DNA of 64,000 nucleotides, taken from NCBI RefSeq assembly GCF_017114825.1, contig NZ_JADEVO010000010.1, positions 78,729 to 142,728 on the forward strand, read 5' to 3'. Source of the DNA: Pseudomonas gregormendelii (GTDB lineage Bacteria; Pseudomonadota; Gammaproteobacteria; Pseudomonadales; Pseudomonadaceae). This document shows, piece by piece, positions 19,753 to 28,373 of the stretch (within the stretch, counting starts at the first letter, position 1; every line of letters starts with the position of its first letter). The notes beneath the pieces are model-generated. The model was not told the origin of the DNA, did not search any database, and worked only from the letters and a program-made list of their open reading frames with translations. Made by a program: the position numbers and the translations under genes.

Positions 19753-20595
19753 ATGCATTCATTTGATTTCAAGCAGGTAGATGTGTTCAGCCGCAGCCCG
19801 CTCAAGGGCAATCCGCTGGCGGTGGTGTTCGCTGCTGATGAACTGAGCGACGAGCGGATGGCGGCGTTTGCCGCCTGGACCAACCTCAGCGAGACCACCT
19901 TCATCCTCCAGCCCCGTGACCCGCGGGCCGACTACCGGGTGCGGATCTTCACCACGCTCAAGGAGCTGCCATTCGCCGGTCATCCGACCCTGGGGACTTG
20001 TCATGCCTGGCTGGAAGCCGGCGGCGTGCCCATGGCCGAGGAGGTGATTCAGGAGTGCGGAGTCGGGCTTGTGCGCATTCGTCGCCAGGGCGCGGAGCTG
20101 GCCTTCCTGGCGCCGCCGCTGATCAGGACCGGGCCGGTGGATGCCGGGATTGTAGAACGGGTGCGTCTGGGATTGGGCCTGGAGCGCGGCGCGATCCTGC
20201 GCAGTCAGTGGGTCGATAATGGCGCCGGCTGGCTGGCGGTGATGCTGGCGGATCGCCGGCAGGTGCTGGACCTGCAGCCCGACCATGGGCAAATGCTCGG
20301 CCTCGCGGTCGGGGTCGTTGCGCCTTGGCAGCCGGCACGCGATGGCGATGCCGCGCAGTTCGAAGTGCGTGCATTTATCAGCGGCGACGGCATGCCTGAA
20401 GACCCGGCCACCGGCAGCCTGAATGCCGGGCTGGCGCAGTGGCTACTCATGGAAGGGCTGGCACCGCCGAGCTATGTGGTCAGCCAGGGTGTGACCATGG
20501 GTCGCGCCGGGCGCATCCAGGTCGAGCAAGTGGGCGACGAAATCTGGGTCGGCGGCCCCGTCGTGACCTGCATCAGCGGCACTTTGACGCTCTAG
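19753..20595 (+). CDS. PhzF-family isomerase/epimerase-like protein
   Basis: A 280-residue protein of the PhzF/diaminopimelate-epimerase fold. The catalytic glutamate sits in N-L-S-E-T-T-F (Glu47). The F-A-G-H-P-T-L-G-T and D-P-A-T-G-S-L-N-A-G-L segments are the two conserved substrate-binding loops. There is no phenazine cluster here, so it is one of the many family members of unknown substrate. It lies downstream of the GST in the same direction. Confidence 0.88.
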   Translation: MHSFDFKQVDVFSRSPLKGNPLAVVFAADELSDERMAAFAAWTNLSETTFILQPRDPRADYRVRIFTTLKELPFAGHPTLGTCHAWLEAGGVPMAEEVIQECGVGLVRIRRQGAELAFLAPPLIRTGPVDAGIVERVRLGLGLERGAILRSQWVDNGAGWLAVMLADRRQVLDLQPDHGQMLGLAVGVVAPWQPARDGDAAQFEVRAFISGDGMPEDPATGSLNAGLAQWLLMEGLAPPSYVVSQGVTMGRAGRIQVEQVGDEIWVGGPVVTCISGTLTL

Positions 20596-20725
20596 ACCGA
20601 CCGTGCCGTCTGGTGATTATTGCCGGACCGGTAACGCACTCTTGGTCAACAAGCGTTTGTGCGGTACGCCGCACAACGCATAAGCTTTCGCCCCCTACGA
20701 CTTTTGTCTTGTCCCAGGAACCTCC

Positions 20726-21700
<975 letters not shown>

Positions 21701-21716
21701 CCAACAGCAACCTGCC

Positions 21717-21743
21717 TGTGGCAGCGGCAAGCCCGCTCCCACA
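21717..21743. repeat. Single REP unit, family A (possible terminator)
   Basis: A lone palindromic unit TGTGGCAGCGGCAAGCCCGC... in the 61-bp convergent gap after hemB. It could fold and act as a transcription stop for both flanking genes, although there is no clear T run. Confidence 0.55.
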
Positions 21744-21761
21744 TGTTTGTTGTGTGGGGTG

Positions 21762-23297
21762 TCAGGGGTTGGTGAAAAACGTACGAATCGCGTGATCACG
21801 GAAATAGCGTTCGATCACCTTCGGATCCGAGCTGTTCTCGGCGATCGCCACATAGGTATCCGGTCGTAACAGGTAGAACCCGTTACGTCCAAGGCCCGCC
21901 GCTTCGAACGCAGGCCGCCAGGCAAATACCTGCAACGGCAGGTGATGCTCCAGGCACCAGGCGATCATTTCGTCGCTGGTGTCGCCATACACATGCACCT
22001 GCCAGACCGGCTGCTTGAGCGATTCATAATTGTCGCCTTCGCCATCGTGCGCCCAAGGCAGTCGATCCCCGCCATGGACATGCCCGGCTACGCCTGCACT
22101 CAATGCCATCGTCCGGTAATTCAGAGTGATCTGCGAAACCGTGCGAAACAGAAATTCGCGGGATGTTTCGAACGCGGCCATTTTCGGAATGAGCAACGGC
22201 GCCAGGCGGGTGCGCAGCAGGTCGGCCATGGGGCCTTGGGCGGTGACCAAACTGAATACCCGGTCGGTGGTGGCGACCAGTTTGCGGGCAAAAGCGATGC
22301 GTTCCGGTTCATAACTGTCGAGCAACCGCGTTTCGGCACCGCCACTCAACACGGCGGCGAGTTTCCACGCCAGGTTGATGGCGTCACCGATCCCGGTGTT
22401 CATGCCCTGGCCGCCGACCGGACTGTGGACGTGGGCGGCGTCCCCCAGCAGAAACGCGCGACCGGTGCGAAAGTGATCCGCCACCCGATGATGCACGCGG
22501 TAGGTCGAGAACCAGTTCACCCGCTCGATCTGCACGTTCATGCTCTGGATCGCGTGATTGCTGACATCCTCGAACCGCAGGTTTTCCGACTGTTCGGCGC
22601 GCTCATCGCGCACTGTGCCGATCAGACGCGCGCGACCTTGCTCGGCCATGGGAAACACCGCAAGGAAGTCGGCCTCATCCAGGTCCACGTGCAATTCGCC
22701 ATTGAGGGCCTCGCCGCTGGCATGCACATCGGCCACGTAGAAAATCTGCTGGTAGGTGCCGCCGGGAAAATCGGTATCGAGGGCCTTGCGCACGATCGAT
22801 CGGGCGCCATCACACCCGGCCAGGTAACACGCCTGGCAAATTTCCTGCTGGCCGTCCGGCAAGCGCAATTGCGCACTGACGCCGTCGCCGGTTTCCTCGA
22901 AACTTTCAAGTTCGGTACTGCGTTCAACCTTTATTCCAAAGGCTTCGAGACGGGTGATCAATAGTCGCTCGTGCTGGTCCTGGGGATATATTTCCAGGAA
23001 AGAGTAGGGCGTGAGGCCTTCGCCGACGGCCGTCAGGGGCAAGCGCGCGACAGGCCCGCCCTTGACCCAGAAATTCGCCGCGGCAACGCGATGACCGTTC
23101 TGCACCACGGCGTCGGCGAGGTCGAGCTGGCGATACAGTTCAAGGGTGCGCGCCTGCACCGCCAACGCCCGGGAGGTCGTGCCGGGCGCCGAGGTCTTGT
23201 CGATGATCCGCACCCGAATCCCCAGTTTGCTCAACCACAGCGCCAGTACCAGTCCAGTGGGGCCGGCGCCGACAATCAGCACATCGCTTCGATTCAT
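21762..23297 (-). CDS. FAD-dependent aromatic monooxygenase family protein
   Basis: A 511-residue flavoprotein of the phenol hydroxylase/TfdB type. The N-terminal FAD-binding G-A-G-P-T-G motif is near residues 9-14. The D-G motif G-C-D-G-A-R-S is mid-protein, followed by G-D-A-A-H-V-H-S-P-V-G-G-Q-G. The C-terminal part resembles the thioredoxin-like extension of this family. It would hydroxylate an aromatic or polyketide-like substrate with NAD(P)H and O2. Met23297 has a GGAG site 9 bases upstream. No degradation cluster surrounds it. Confidence 0.85.
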   Translation of the reverse strand: MNRSDVLIVGAGPTGLVLALWLSKLGIRVRIIDKTSAPGTTSRALAVQARTLELYRQLDLADAVVQNGHRVAAANFWVKGGPVARLPLTAVGEGLTPYSFLEIYPQDQHERLLITRLEAFGIKVERSTELESFEETGDGVSAQLRLPDGQQEICQACYLAGCDGARSIVRKALDTDFPGGTYQQIFYVADVHASGEALNGELHVDLDEADFLAVFPMAEQGRARLIGTVRDERAEQSENLRFEDVSNHAIQSMNVQIERVNWFSTYRVHHRVADHFRTGRAFLLGDAAHVHSPVGGQGMNTGIGDAINLAWKLAAVLSGGAETRLLDSYEPERIAFARKLVATTDRVFSLVTAQGPMADLLRTRLAPLLIPKMAAFETSREFLFRTVSQITLNYRTMALSAGVAGHVHGGDRLPWAHDGEGDNYESLKQPVWQVHVYGDTSDEMIAWCLEHHLPLQVFAWRPAFEAAGLGRNGFYLLRPDTYVAIAENSSDPKVIERYFRDHAIRTFFTNP

Positions 23298-23414
23298 GGG
23301 GCTGGTCTCCTCGCCGTGTTGCTCAAGTATGGTCCAGCTCGAAACCGCGTCCAGACGGCCTGCCCAACGGAAAAAGCCCTCTGGTAAAAGCATGCCTGCT
23401 GGGGACGGCGTTCC

Positions 23415-23456
23415 GATCAAAAGATCGCAGCCTCGTTTCTCTCGACAGCTCCTACC
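23415..23456. repeat. Degraded REP, family B
   Basis: One AAAAGATCGCAGCCT half plus a diverged AGCTCCTACC end remain between the monooxygenase and DUF1615 genes. This looks like an eroded family-B unit. Confidence 0.5.
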
Positions 23457-23588
23457 CGGATTGCATGCAGATCCCGCGCAAATCACACCCGGTTTAGGCG
23501 GGGGAACAGTTAGCGGCGGCAAGAGTCATAGCCTGCGCCATGCCATTGATCGTATGGTTAACCGTCCCGAAGAATCTGATGGAACACC

Positions 23589-24680
23589 ATGCAAGCCAAT
23601 CGATTGATCACAAGCGTCACCGCGCTACTGGTACTCGCCGGTTGCGCCACGCAAAGGACACCGGAACCGCCTGCGCGCAAGCCCGCAGAGGTAAAGGCTG
23701 AACTGGTGCGCCTGTTGCCGGCAAAAACAGCCGATCGCCAGGGCTGGGCCACGGACATCTATGCCGCATTCGCCGCGCAGGGCATTTATCCGAGCACGCA
23801 AAACCTCTGCTCGGTGCTCGCCGTCACCGAGCAGGAGTCGACGTTCCAAGTGGACCCGCCAGTGCCCGGGCTGGGCAAGATCGCCCGTGAAGAGATCGAC
23901 CGCCGGGCCGCCAAGGTGCATATCCCCCGCCTGCTGGTCAGTGGCGCGCTGCAGGTCAACTCGCCCAACGGCAAGAGCTACAGCACGCGGCTCAATGCCG
24001 CACGCAGTGAAAAGGAGCTAAGCGCGATCTTCGATGATTTCATCGGCATGGTGCCAATGGGGCAGACGCTATTCGGCGGATTCAACCCGGTGCATACCGG
24101 TGGGCCGATGCAGGTCAGCATCGATTTCGCCGAACAGCATGCGCGACAGTACCCGTATCCGGTCGAGGGCACGATTCGCCGTGAAGTGTTCACTCGTCGC
24201 GGCGGCATGTATTTCGGCATCGCCCACCTGCTGGGTTACCCGGTGAGCTACGAACAGCCCCTGTACCGCTTTGCCGATTTCAACGCCGGCTGGTACGCCA
24301 GTCGCAATGCAGCCTTTCAGAATGCCGTAAGTCGCGCATCTGGCATCCCGCTGGCGCTGGACGGTGATCTGGTGCGCTACGACGCAATCATGCCGGGCAC
24401 CACCGAGCTGGCCGTGCGCAGCCTTGGCAAGCAACTGGACATGCGCAATCCGACCATCCGCGCTCAACTGGACAAGGGTAAGAGCCTGGAGTTCGAGGAA
24501 ACGAAACTGTATCAGCGGGTGTTCGAATTGGCGGAGCAGGCTGAAGGCCGGTCATTGCCCCGGGCGGTATTGCCGGGAATCGTTCTGCAAAGCCCGAAAA
24601 TTACCCGAAAACTCACCACCGCCTGGTTCGCCAAGCGGGTGGATGAGCGCTATCAGCGTTGCATGGCCCGAGCCCGCTGA
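23589..24680 (+). CDS. DUF1615-family lipoprotein
   Basis: A 363-residue protein with a lipoprotein signal (lipobox L-V-L-A-G-C, Cys19). It contains a conserved E-Q-E-S-T-F segment, as in lysozyme-like folds, followed by G-A-L-Q-V-N and F-A-D-F-N-A-G-W-Y-A-S-R-N-A. The whole pattern matches DUF1615, which looks like a lytic-transglycosylase-related domain. It is probably anchored to the outer membrane. Function is not established; peptidoglycan binding or cleavage is inference from the E-S and N-A-G-W motifs. Confidence 0.8.
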   Translation: MQANRLITSVTALLVLAGCATQRTPEPPARKPAEVKAELVRLLPAKTADRQGWATDIYAAFAAQGIYPSTQNLCSVLAVTEQESTFQVDPPVPGLGKIAREEIDRRAAKVHIPRLLVSGALQVNSPNGKSYSTRLNAARSEKELSAIFDDFIGMVPMGQTLFGGFNPVHTGGPMQVSIDFAEQHARQYPYPVEGTIRREVFTRRGGMYFGIAHLLGYPVSYEQPLYRFADFNAGWYASRNAAFQNAVSRASGIPLALDGDLVRYDAIMPGTTELAVRSLGKQLDMRNPTIRAQLDKGKSLEFEETKLYQRVFELAEQAEGRSLPRAVLPGIVLQSPKITRKLTTAWFAKRVDERYQRCMARAR

Positions 24681-24743
24681 GCGGGCCCAGGCCTCAGTGG
24701 GAGCGGGCGTTTGTTTGCATCAGACGGCCCAGGGTAAATTCAA

Positions 24744-25463
24744 TCAAATGACCTTCACTGCCCGGCCGATGAACTGAATCGGCCCGGTCGGCTTGCCGAT
24801 TGGCGAGCCATTGGGGTTCTCCAGGGTCAGCTCGAACAGTTGATCAGGAACCAGTGGCGGCAGTTTATCCAGCGGCACCGACAGGGTTTGCCCCGGTTTG
24901 ACCAGACCCAGGGATACCGGCCCTTGCCAACCGTCTGCCTTGGTCCAGAATTCCAGCGCCTTGTCGGCTGGAACTTCAACCACCCCCAGCGGAATCAATT
25001 GCAGCTCCCTTGGGTTGCTCGCCTGGACGACCCAGCCCGGCGCCTTGTCCTGAGGGCCGACCAACACCACCAGGTAGGTCGGCTTGGCCGTGGTCTGCGT
25101 CAACAGCAATGCACCGAGCAGCAGGCTGGCCGCCAGCCCGGCACCGGCCAGCCCGCGCCATAAGGGCAGCAGGTTCCACCAGGAGGGCGCGCGCGCGGCA
25201 GGTAACCGGTGCTTGGGCTCCAGGACCTGCACACTGCGCTCAATTCGCGGCCACAATTGGGTAGAAGGAAGCACCGGCTCGACGAGGTCGGTCAAGCCGA
25301 GCAGGCGACGTTCCCAGCTGTCGACCGCCGTGCGCAACTCGGCGTCGTCCTCCAGGCGCAGGCGCACCTGAGCTCGCAACTCGCCCGAGAGCGTGCCCAG
25401 TACATACTCGCTGGCCAGTTCGTCGCGCTCTTCAGGGGTTTCGTTCAAAGGTCTGCTGATCAT
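24744..25463 (-). CDS. Anti-sigma factor, RskA family
   Basis: A 239-residue inner-membrane anti-sigma factor. The cytoplasmic N-terminal anti-sigma domain begins with E-L-A-S-E-Y-V-L-G-T-L. A single membrane helix (G-A-G-L-A-A-S-L-L-L-G-A-L-L-L) lies near residues 105-120, followed by a periplasmic RskA domain ending in P-I-G-K-P-T-G-P-I-Q. It should hold the ECF sigma factor encoded immediately upstream. Its ATG overlaps that gene's stop by four bases (ATGA), the usual sigma/anti-sigma coupling. Confidence 0.88.
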   Translation of the reverse strand: MISRPLNETPEERDELASEYVLGTLSGELRAQVRLRLEDDAELRTAVDSWERRLLGLTDLVEPVLPSTQLWPRIERSVQVLEPKHRLPAARAPSWWNLLPLWRGLAGAGLAASLLLGALLLTQTTAKPTYLVVLVGPQDKAPGWVVQASNPRELQLIPLGVVEVPADKALEFWTKADGWQGPVSLGLVKPGQTLSVPLDKLPPLVPDQLFELTLENPNGSPIGKPTGPIQFIGRAVKVI

Positions 25464-25987
25464 CCCATGCACTCCCGCAACGCCGTCAGGCTGCGCTTGA
25501 TCCAGGCTTTGACCGTGCCCAGCGGGGTGCCGAGCTTGTGTGATATCTCGGCGTGGGAATAACCGTCGACGTACGCATGCACGATGCAAGTGCGCCGTGC
25601 CGGTTCCAATTGCTCCAGGCAGTGATGGATGCGTCCGGAATCGGCCTGGTCATCGAAAGCTTCGGTAACGTCCGGCACTTCGGTCTCGTCGTGGCTTTCG
25701 CGCCGATGGTCGCGCAGGAAATTCAACGCCAGGTGCCGCGTTACGCTGTACATCCAGCCCCGCGCCGAACCTCGCGCGGGATCGAATCGCGCGGCACCGT
25801 TCCAGATTTTCAGAAATGCATCGTGGACAATATCTTCGGCCAGCGCGGTGTCGCGTACCAGGCGCTTGGCCACGCCCAGCAGGCGCGAACTCTCCTGCAC
25901 GTATAAATCGCGCAAGGCCTGCCGATCGCCTCGCCCGCAGGCGGCCAGATGTGCTTCGTAATCGAATAAGGGTTCGGGCAAGGACAC
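25460..25987 (-). CDS. ECF-type RNA polymerase sigma factor
   Basis: A 175-residue ECF sigma factor with region 2 (about residues 20-85, including A-E-D-I-V-H-D-A-F-L-K-I-W) and region 4 (Y-S-H-A-E-I-S-H-K-L-G-T-P-L-G-T-V-K-A-W). GTG 25987 is chosen because it gives the normal N-terminus P-L-F-D-Y-E-A-H-L-A-A-C. The longer open frame runs into REP sequence and is not credible. It is the partner of the RskA-type anti-sigma. The DUF3455 gene upstream on the same strand is a plausible target. Confidence 0.88.
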   Translation of the reverse strand: MSLPEPLFDYEAHLAACGRGDRQALRDLYVQESSRLLGVAKRLVRDTALAEDIVHDAFLKIWNGAARFDPARGSARGWMYSVTRHLALNFLRDHRRESHDETEVPDVTEAFDDQADSGRIHHCLEQLEPARRTCIVHAYVDGYSHAEISHKLGTPLGTVKAWIKRSLTALRECMG

Positions 25988-26042
25988 TGTGCTCAGCCAT
26001 TGTTGGGACCTGGCATGCAATCTAGCAAACAAACATACCCCC

Positions 26043-26133
26043 TGTAGGCGCAAGGCTTGCCCGCGATGGTTTTCTGTCAGCAAATGTTGTGTCTGCTGAC
26101 CGAAAGCCATCGAGGGCAAGCCTTGCTGCCACA
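26043..26133. repeat. REPIN, family A (variant)
   Basis: Inverted units TGTAGGCGCAAGGCTTGCCC and GGGCAAGCCTTGCTGCCACA flank a 45-bp spacer in the gap between the sigma factor and the DUF3455 gene. The right unit runs directly into the 9-bp tandem array. Confidence 0.8.
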
Positions 26134-26208
26134 GCTGCCACAGCTGCCACAGCTGCTACAGCTGCTACAGCTGCTACAGCTGCTACAGCTGCTACAGCTG
26201 CTACAGCT
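26128..26208. repeat. 9-bp tandem repeat array, nine units
   Basis: Three GCCACAGCT units are followed by six GCTACAGCT units with no interruption (81 bp). The unit matches the outer end of the adjoining REP, so the array seems to have grown from the REP tail. The rest of the gap 25988-26316 holds no gene; open frames across the array are simple-sequence artefacts. Confidence 0.95.
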
Positions 26209-26316
26209 GTTCCAGGTAACAGAAATTGCAGGTGTCCCAGATCACAGGTCATGCATGTGTTCCAGAATATTGCAGTATTCCAGGCGTCTATTAGAGATTA
26301 GAGATGGGGGCCGGAA

Positions 26317-26838
26317 TCAGCTGGCGGCCCAGAAAATGTAATCCGCCTGGTACTTCACCACTTCCTGCTTGCCCTTGTTGGCGGAGGTGCATTCGGTACC
26401 CGGTGCCACGCCGCCCTTAAGGGCCACGCGCTGGATGTAGCTCACGCCGCTCATCGCGCCTTTGCCTTCGGCCGGATTGGCCTTGACCAACTGGTACGGC
26501 AGGTTACCCGGTGTCGATGGTGCGACGGCCAGTTGGGTACCGGTGACCTTCGAGCCGTCCTTCGCCTGCCAGGTGGCCGGCGGGCCGAAATAGGTGCCGA
26601 CCTGTTTGCCGCTGCGATCGTTAAGCACCGCTTTGGGCCCCACGAAAACCCACTCGGTCATGCCGGCGGCGTTGGCCTTGTCGCGGCACTCATAGGTGAT
26701 CTCGCCGACCCCGGTGGTCTCCATCGCTACCTTGTGCCCGTCCGGCACCTTGATGCTGTCGGGCAACCCGGTCTGGGCGAAGGCGGCGGTAGTGGTGGCA
26801 AGCAAACCGGCAAGGCACATCAGCTGTTTGGCGTTCAT
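26317..26838 (-). CDS. DUF3455-family secreted protein
   Basis: A 173-residue protein with a Sec signal peptide (cleavage after A-F-A near residue 21). Its body matches DUF3455: P-D-G-H-K-V, Y-E-C-R-D, W-x-F-V-G-P-x-A-x-L, and H/T-Y-F-G-P-P-A-T-W-Q-A-x-D-G-S. It has a C-terminal Cys (T-E-C-T) that may pair with Cys52 or so. It is periplasmic or secreted. The function is unknown. It lies upstream of, and on the same strand as, the ECF sigma/anti-sigma pair. Confidence 0.82.
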   Translation of the reverse strand: MNAKQLMCLAGLLATTTAAFAQTGLPDSIKVPDGHKVAMETTGVGEITYECRDKANAAGMTEWVFVGPKAVLNDRSGKQVGTYFGPPATWQAKDGSKVTGTQLAVAPSTPGNLPYQLVKANPAEGKGAMSGVSYIQRVALKGGVAPGTECTSANKGKQEVVKYQADYIFWAAS

Positions 26839-26892
26839 TGATAGCACTCCGAAAGTGGGTAATCCGCTGTGCAGCATCAGCGCTGCTACAGG

Positions 26893-26922
26893 TACTACCC
26901 GCCACCGGGCGATTTGGATGCA
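26893..26922 (-). promoter_or_regulatory. Candidate ECF-type promoter of the DUF3455 gene
   Basis: On the minus strand a TGCATCC element and a GTAGTA element are separated by 17 bp, about 55 bp upstream of the DUF3455 start. GTAGTA-like -10 boxes are a general feature of some ECF promoters. The match is by eye only. Confidence 0.25.
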
Positions 26923-26995
26923 GAGGCGAAAAAAGAAATTTTTCCGCAGGAGCCGAGTCAGCTGCTACAAAGAGAGAACTGCAAAGGAGGTGTGT

Positions 26996-27619
26996 ATGTA
27001 CCAGCTCTACGGACACAGGAACTCCGGCGCTGCGGCGATTGAGGCGGCGTTGGAACTCTGCGAGATTCCCTATCGTTTTATCGATGTCGAGGCCTCACCA
27101 GAGTCGGCGCAGGCCCTGGAGAAACTCAATCCGCTGAAGCAGATACCAACCCTGCAATTGCCCGACGGCAGCGTCCTGACCGAGAGCGCCGCGATCCTCA
27201 TCCACCTGGGGCTGACCTTTCCCCAGTCGAACCTGCTGCCGGATGACGTCGCCGAACGCGACCAGGCCATTCGCGGCCTGGCGTTCATTGTCAGCAATTG
27301 TTATGCGGCGATCGGCATCATCGACTACCCCGAGCGCTGGCTGGACGAGTCGGATGAGAAGTCCCGACAGAACCTCATGGCCGGCGCGCGCCAGCGCCTG
27401 CACTGGAGTTGGGAGGTGTTCGCCGACCAGTTTTCCGGCGAGTTGTACCTGGGCGACGAGGCGCCAGGCGCTCTGGACGTTCTGGCCGCCGTGGTCAGTC
27501 GCTGGGCGGGTAGCCGCGAACATCTGCGCATCACCCGGCCAGGATTTTATGCGTGGCTGGAGCGAATCGATCGGCATCCGACATTGGCACCGGTGTTTGC
27601 CCGGCATTGGCCAACGTGA
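26996..27619 (+). CDS. Glutathione S-transferase family protein
   Basis: A 207-residue GST. The N-terminal domain starts Y-Q-L-Y-G-H-R-N-S-G-A-A with the active-site Ser/Asn region, then P-L-K-Q-I-P-T-L-Q with the cis-proline and L-T-E-S-A-A-I-L. The helical C-terminal domain follows. A near-perfect AAAGGAGG site lies 5 bases before the ATG. It is divergent from the DUF3455 gene across 157 bp, so the two may share regulation by the nearby ECF sigma factor (inference). Confidence 0.85.
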   Translation: MYQLYGHRNSGAAAIEAALELCEIPYRFIDVEASPESAQALEKLNPLKQIPTLQLPDGSVLTESAAILIHLGLTFPQSNLLPDDVAERDQAIRGLAFIVSNCYAAIGIIDYPERWLDESDEKSRQNLMAGARQRLHWSWEVFADQFSGELYLGDEAPGALDVLAAVVSRWAGSREHLRITRPGFYAWLERIDRHPTLAPVFARHWPT

Positions 27620-27626
27620 ACAATAC

Positions 27627-27706
27627 TGTGGGAGCGCGCCTGCTTGCGATGGAATGTCAGATCCAATGAGGTCGACTGACACTCCATCGCGAGCAGGATC
27701 ACCCAC
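27627..27706. repeat. REPIN, family A
   Basis: Inverted units (TGTGGGAGCGCGCCTGCTTG and the mirror ending CACCCACG) lie in the convergent gap between the GST and CBS genes. Confidence 0.8.
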
Positions 27707-27720
27707 GGTGGGAACCCAAA

Positions 27721-28161
27721 CTATTCGCCGCGAATGTACTGCTCCAGCTGCCGAATGAGCTCGGCCTGTTCGGCAATGGCTTCCTTGACCAGGTCGCCGA
27801 TCGACAGCAGGCCGATCAGCTTGCCGTTCTCGACCACAGGCAAGTGACGCAGCCGTTTATCGGACATGATGCCCAGACAGGTGTCCACGGTCTGGTGGGT
27901 GTCCACGGTGATCACTTGCGAGACCATGATGTCGCGCACCGGCGTACCCACCGAGGAACGACCATGCAACACCAGTTTGCGCGCGTAATCCCGTTCGCTG
28001 ATGATCCCCAGCACCTGGTCATTTTCCACCACGAGCAGGGCGCCGACGTTCTTCTCGGCCATCTTCATCAACGCTTCTAGCACCATGTGGTCGGGCTTGA
28101 TCTGGTGCACTTCCTGGTTCTTCTGATCTTTCAACTTGAGCAGTTGGGCGACGGTTTTCAT
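27721..28161 (-). CDS. Tandem CBS-domain protein
   Basis: A 146-residue cytoplasmic protein consisting of two CBS motifs (about residues 15-70 and 78-135), including G-I-I-S-E-R-D-Y-A-R and H-L-P-V-V-E-N-G-K-L-I-G-L-L-S-I-G-D. A Bateman module of this size binds adenine nucleotides and usually has a regulatory role. It is transcribed alone; partner unknown. Confidence 0.9.
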   Translation of the reverse strand: MKTVAQLLKLKDQKNQEVHQIKPDHMVLEALMKMAEKNVGALLVVENDQVLGIISERDYARKLVLHGRSSVGTPVRDIMVSQVITVDTHQTVDTCLGIMSDKRLRHLPVVENGKLIGLLSIGDLVKEAIAEQAELIRQLEQYIRGE

Positions 28162-28373
28162 GGTGGGTACTCTGGTGTTGTCGTTGTTCTAGAAGAATCA
28201 TAGACCCGGGCGTTGAGGGCAAGACGCAAAGCGGCGGATATCATGCAAAAAACGTCATTTGGCTGTTTTTTTATACATTTTCCCATTCCAACTCCACATA
28301 ACCTCGCTGGCTCGGCAGCTGTGACGAGGATACGCGTAGAATCCCCACCTGAATCGTTATCGAGGCTGCACTG

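Noticed and set aside
26128..26208. CRISPR-like array
   Set aside because: The 9-bp units are contiguous with no spacers; this is a simple tandem repeat next to a REPIN.
26022..26301. Open frames across the 9-bp array on both strands
   Set aside because: They are alanine- or leucine-repeat artefacts of the array and have no credible start or ribosome site.
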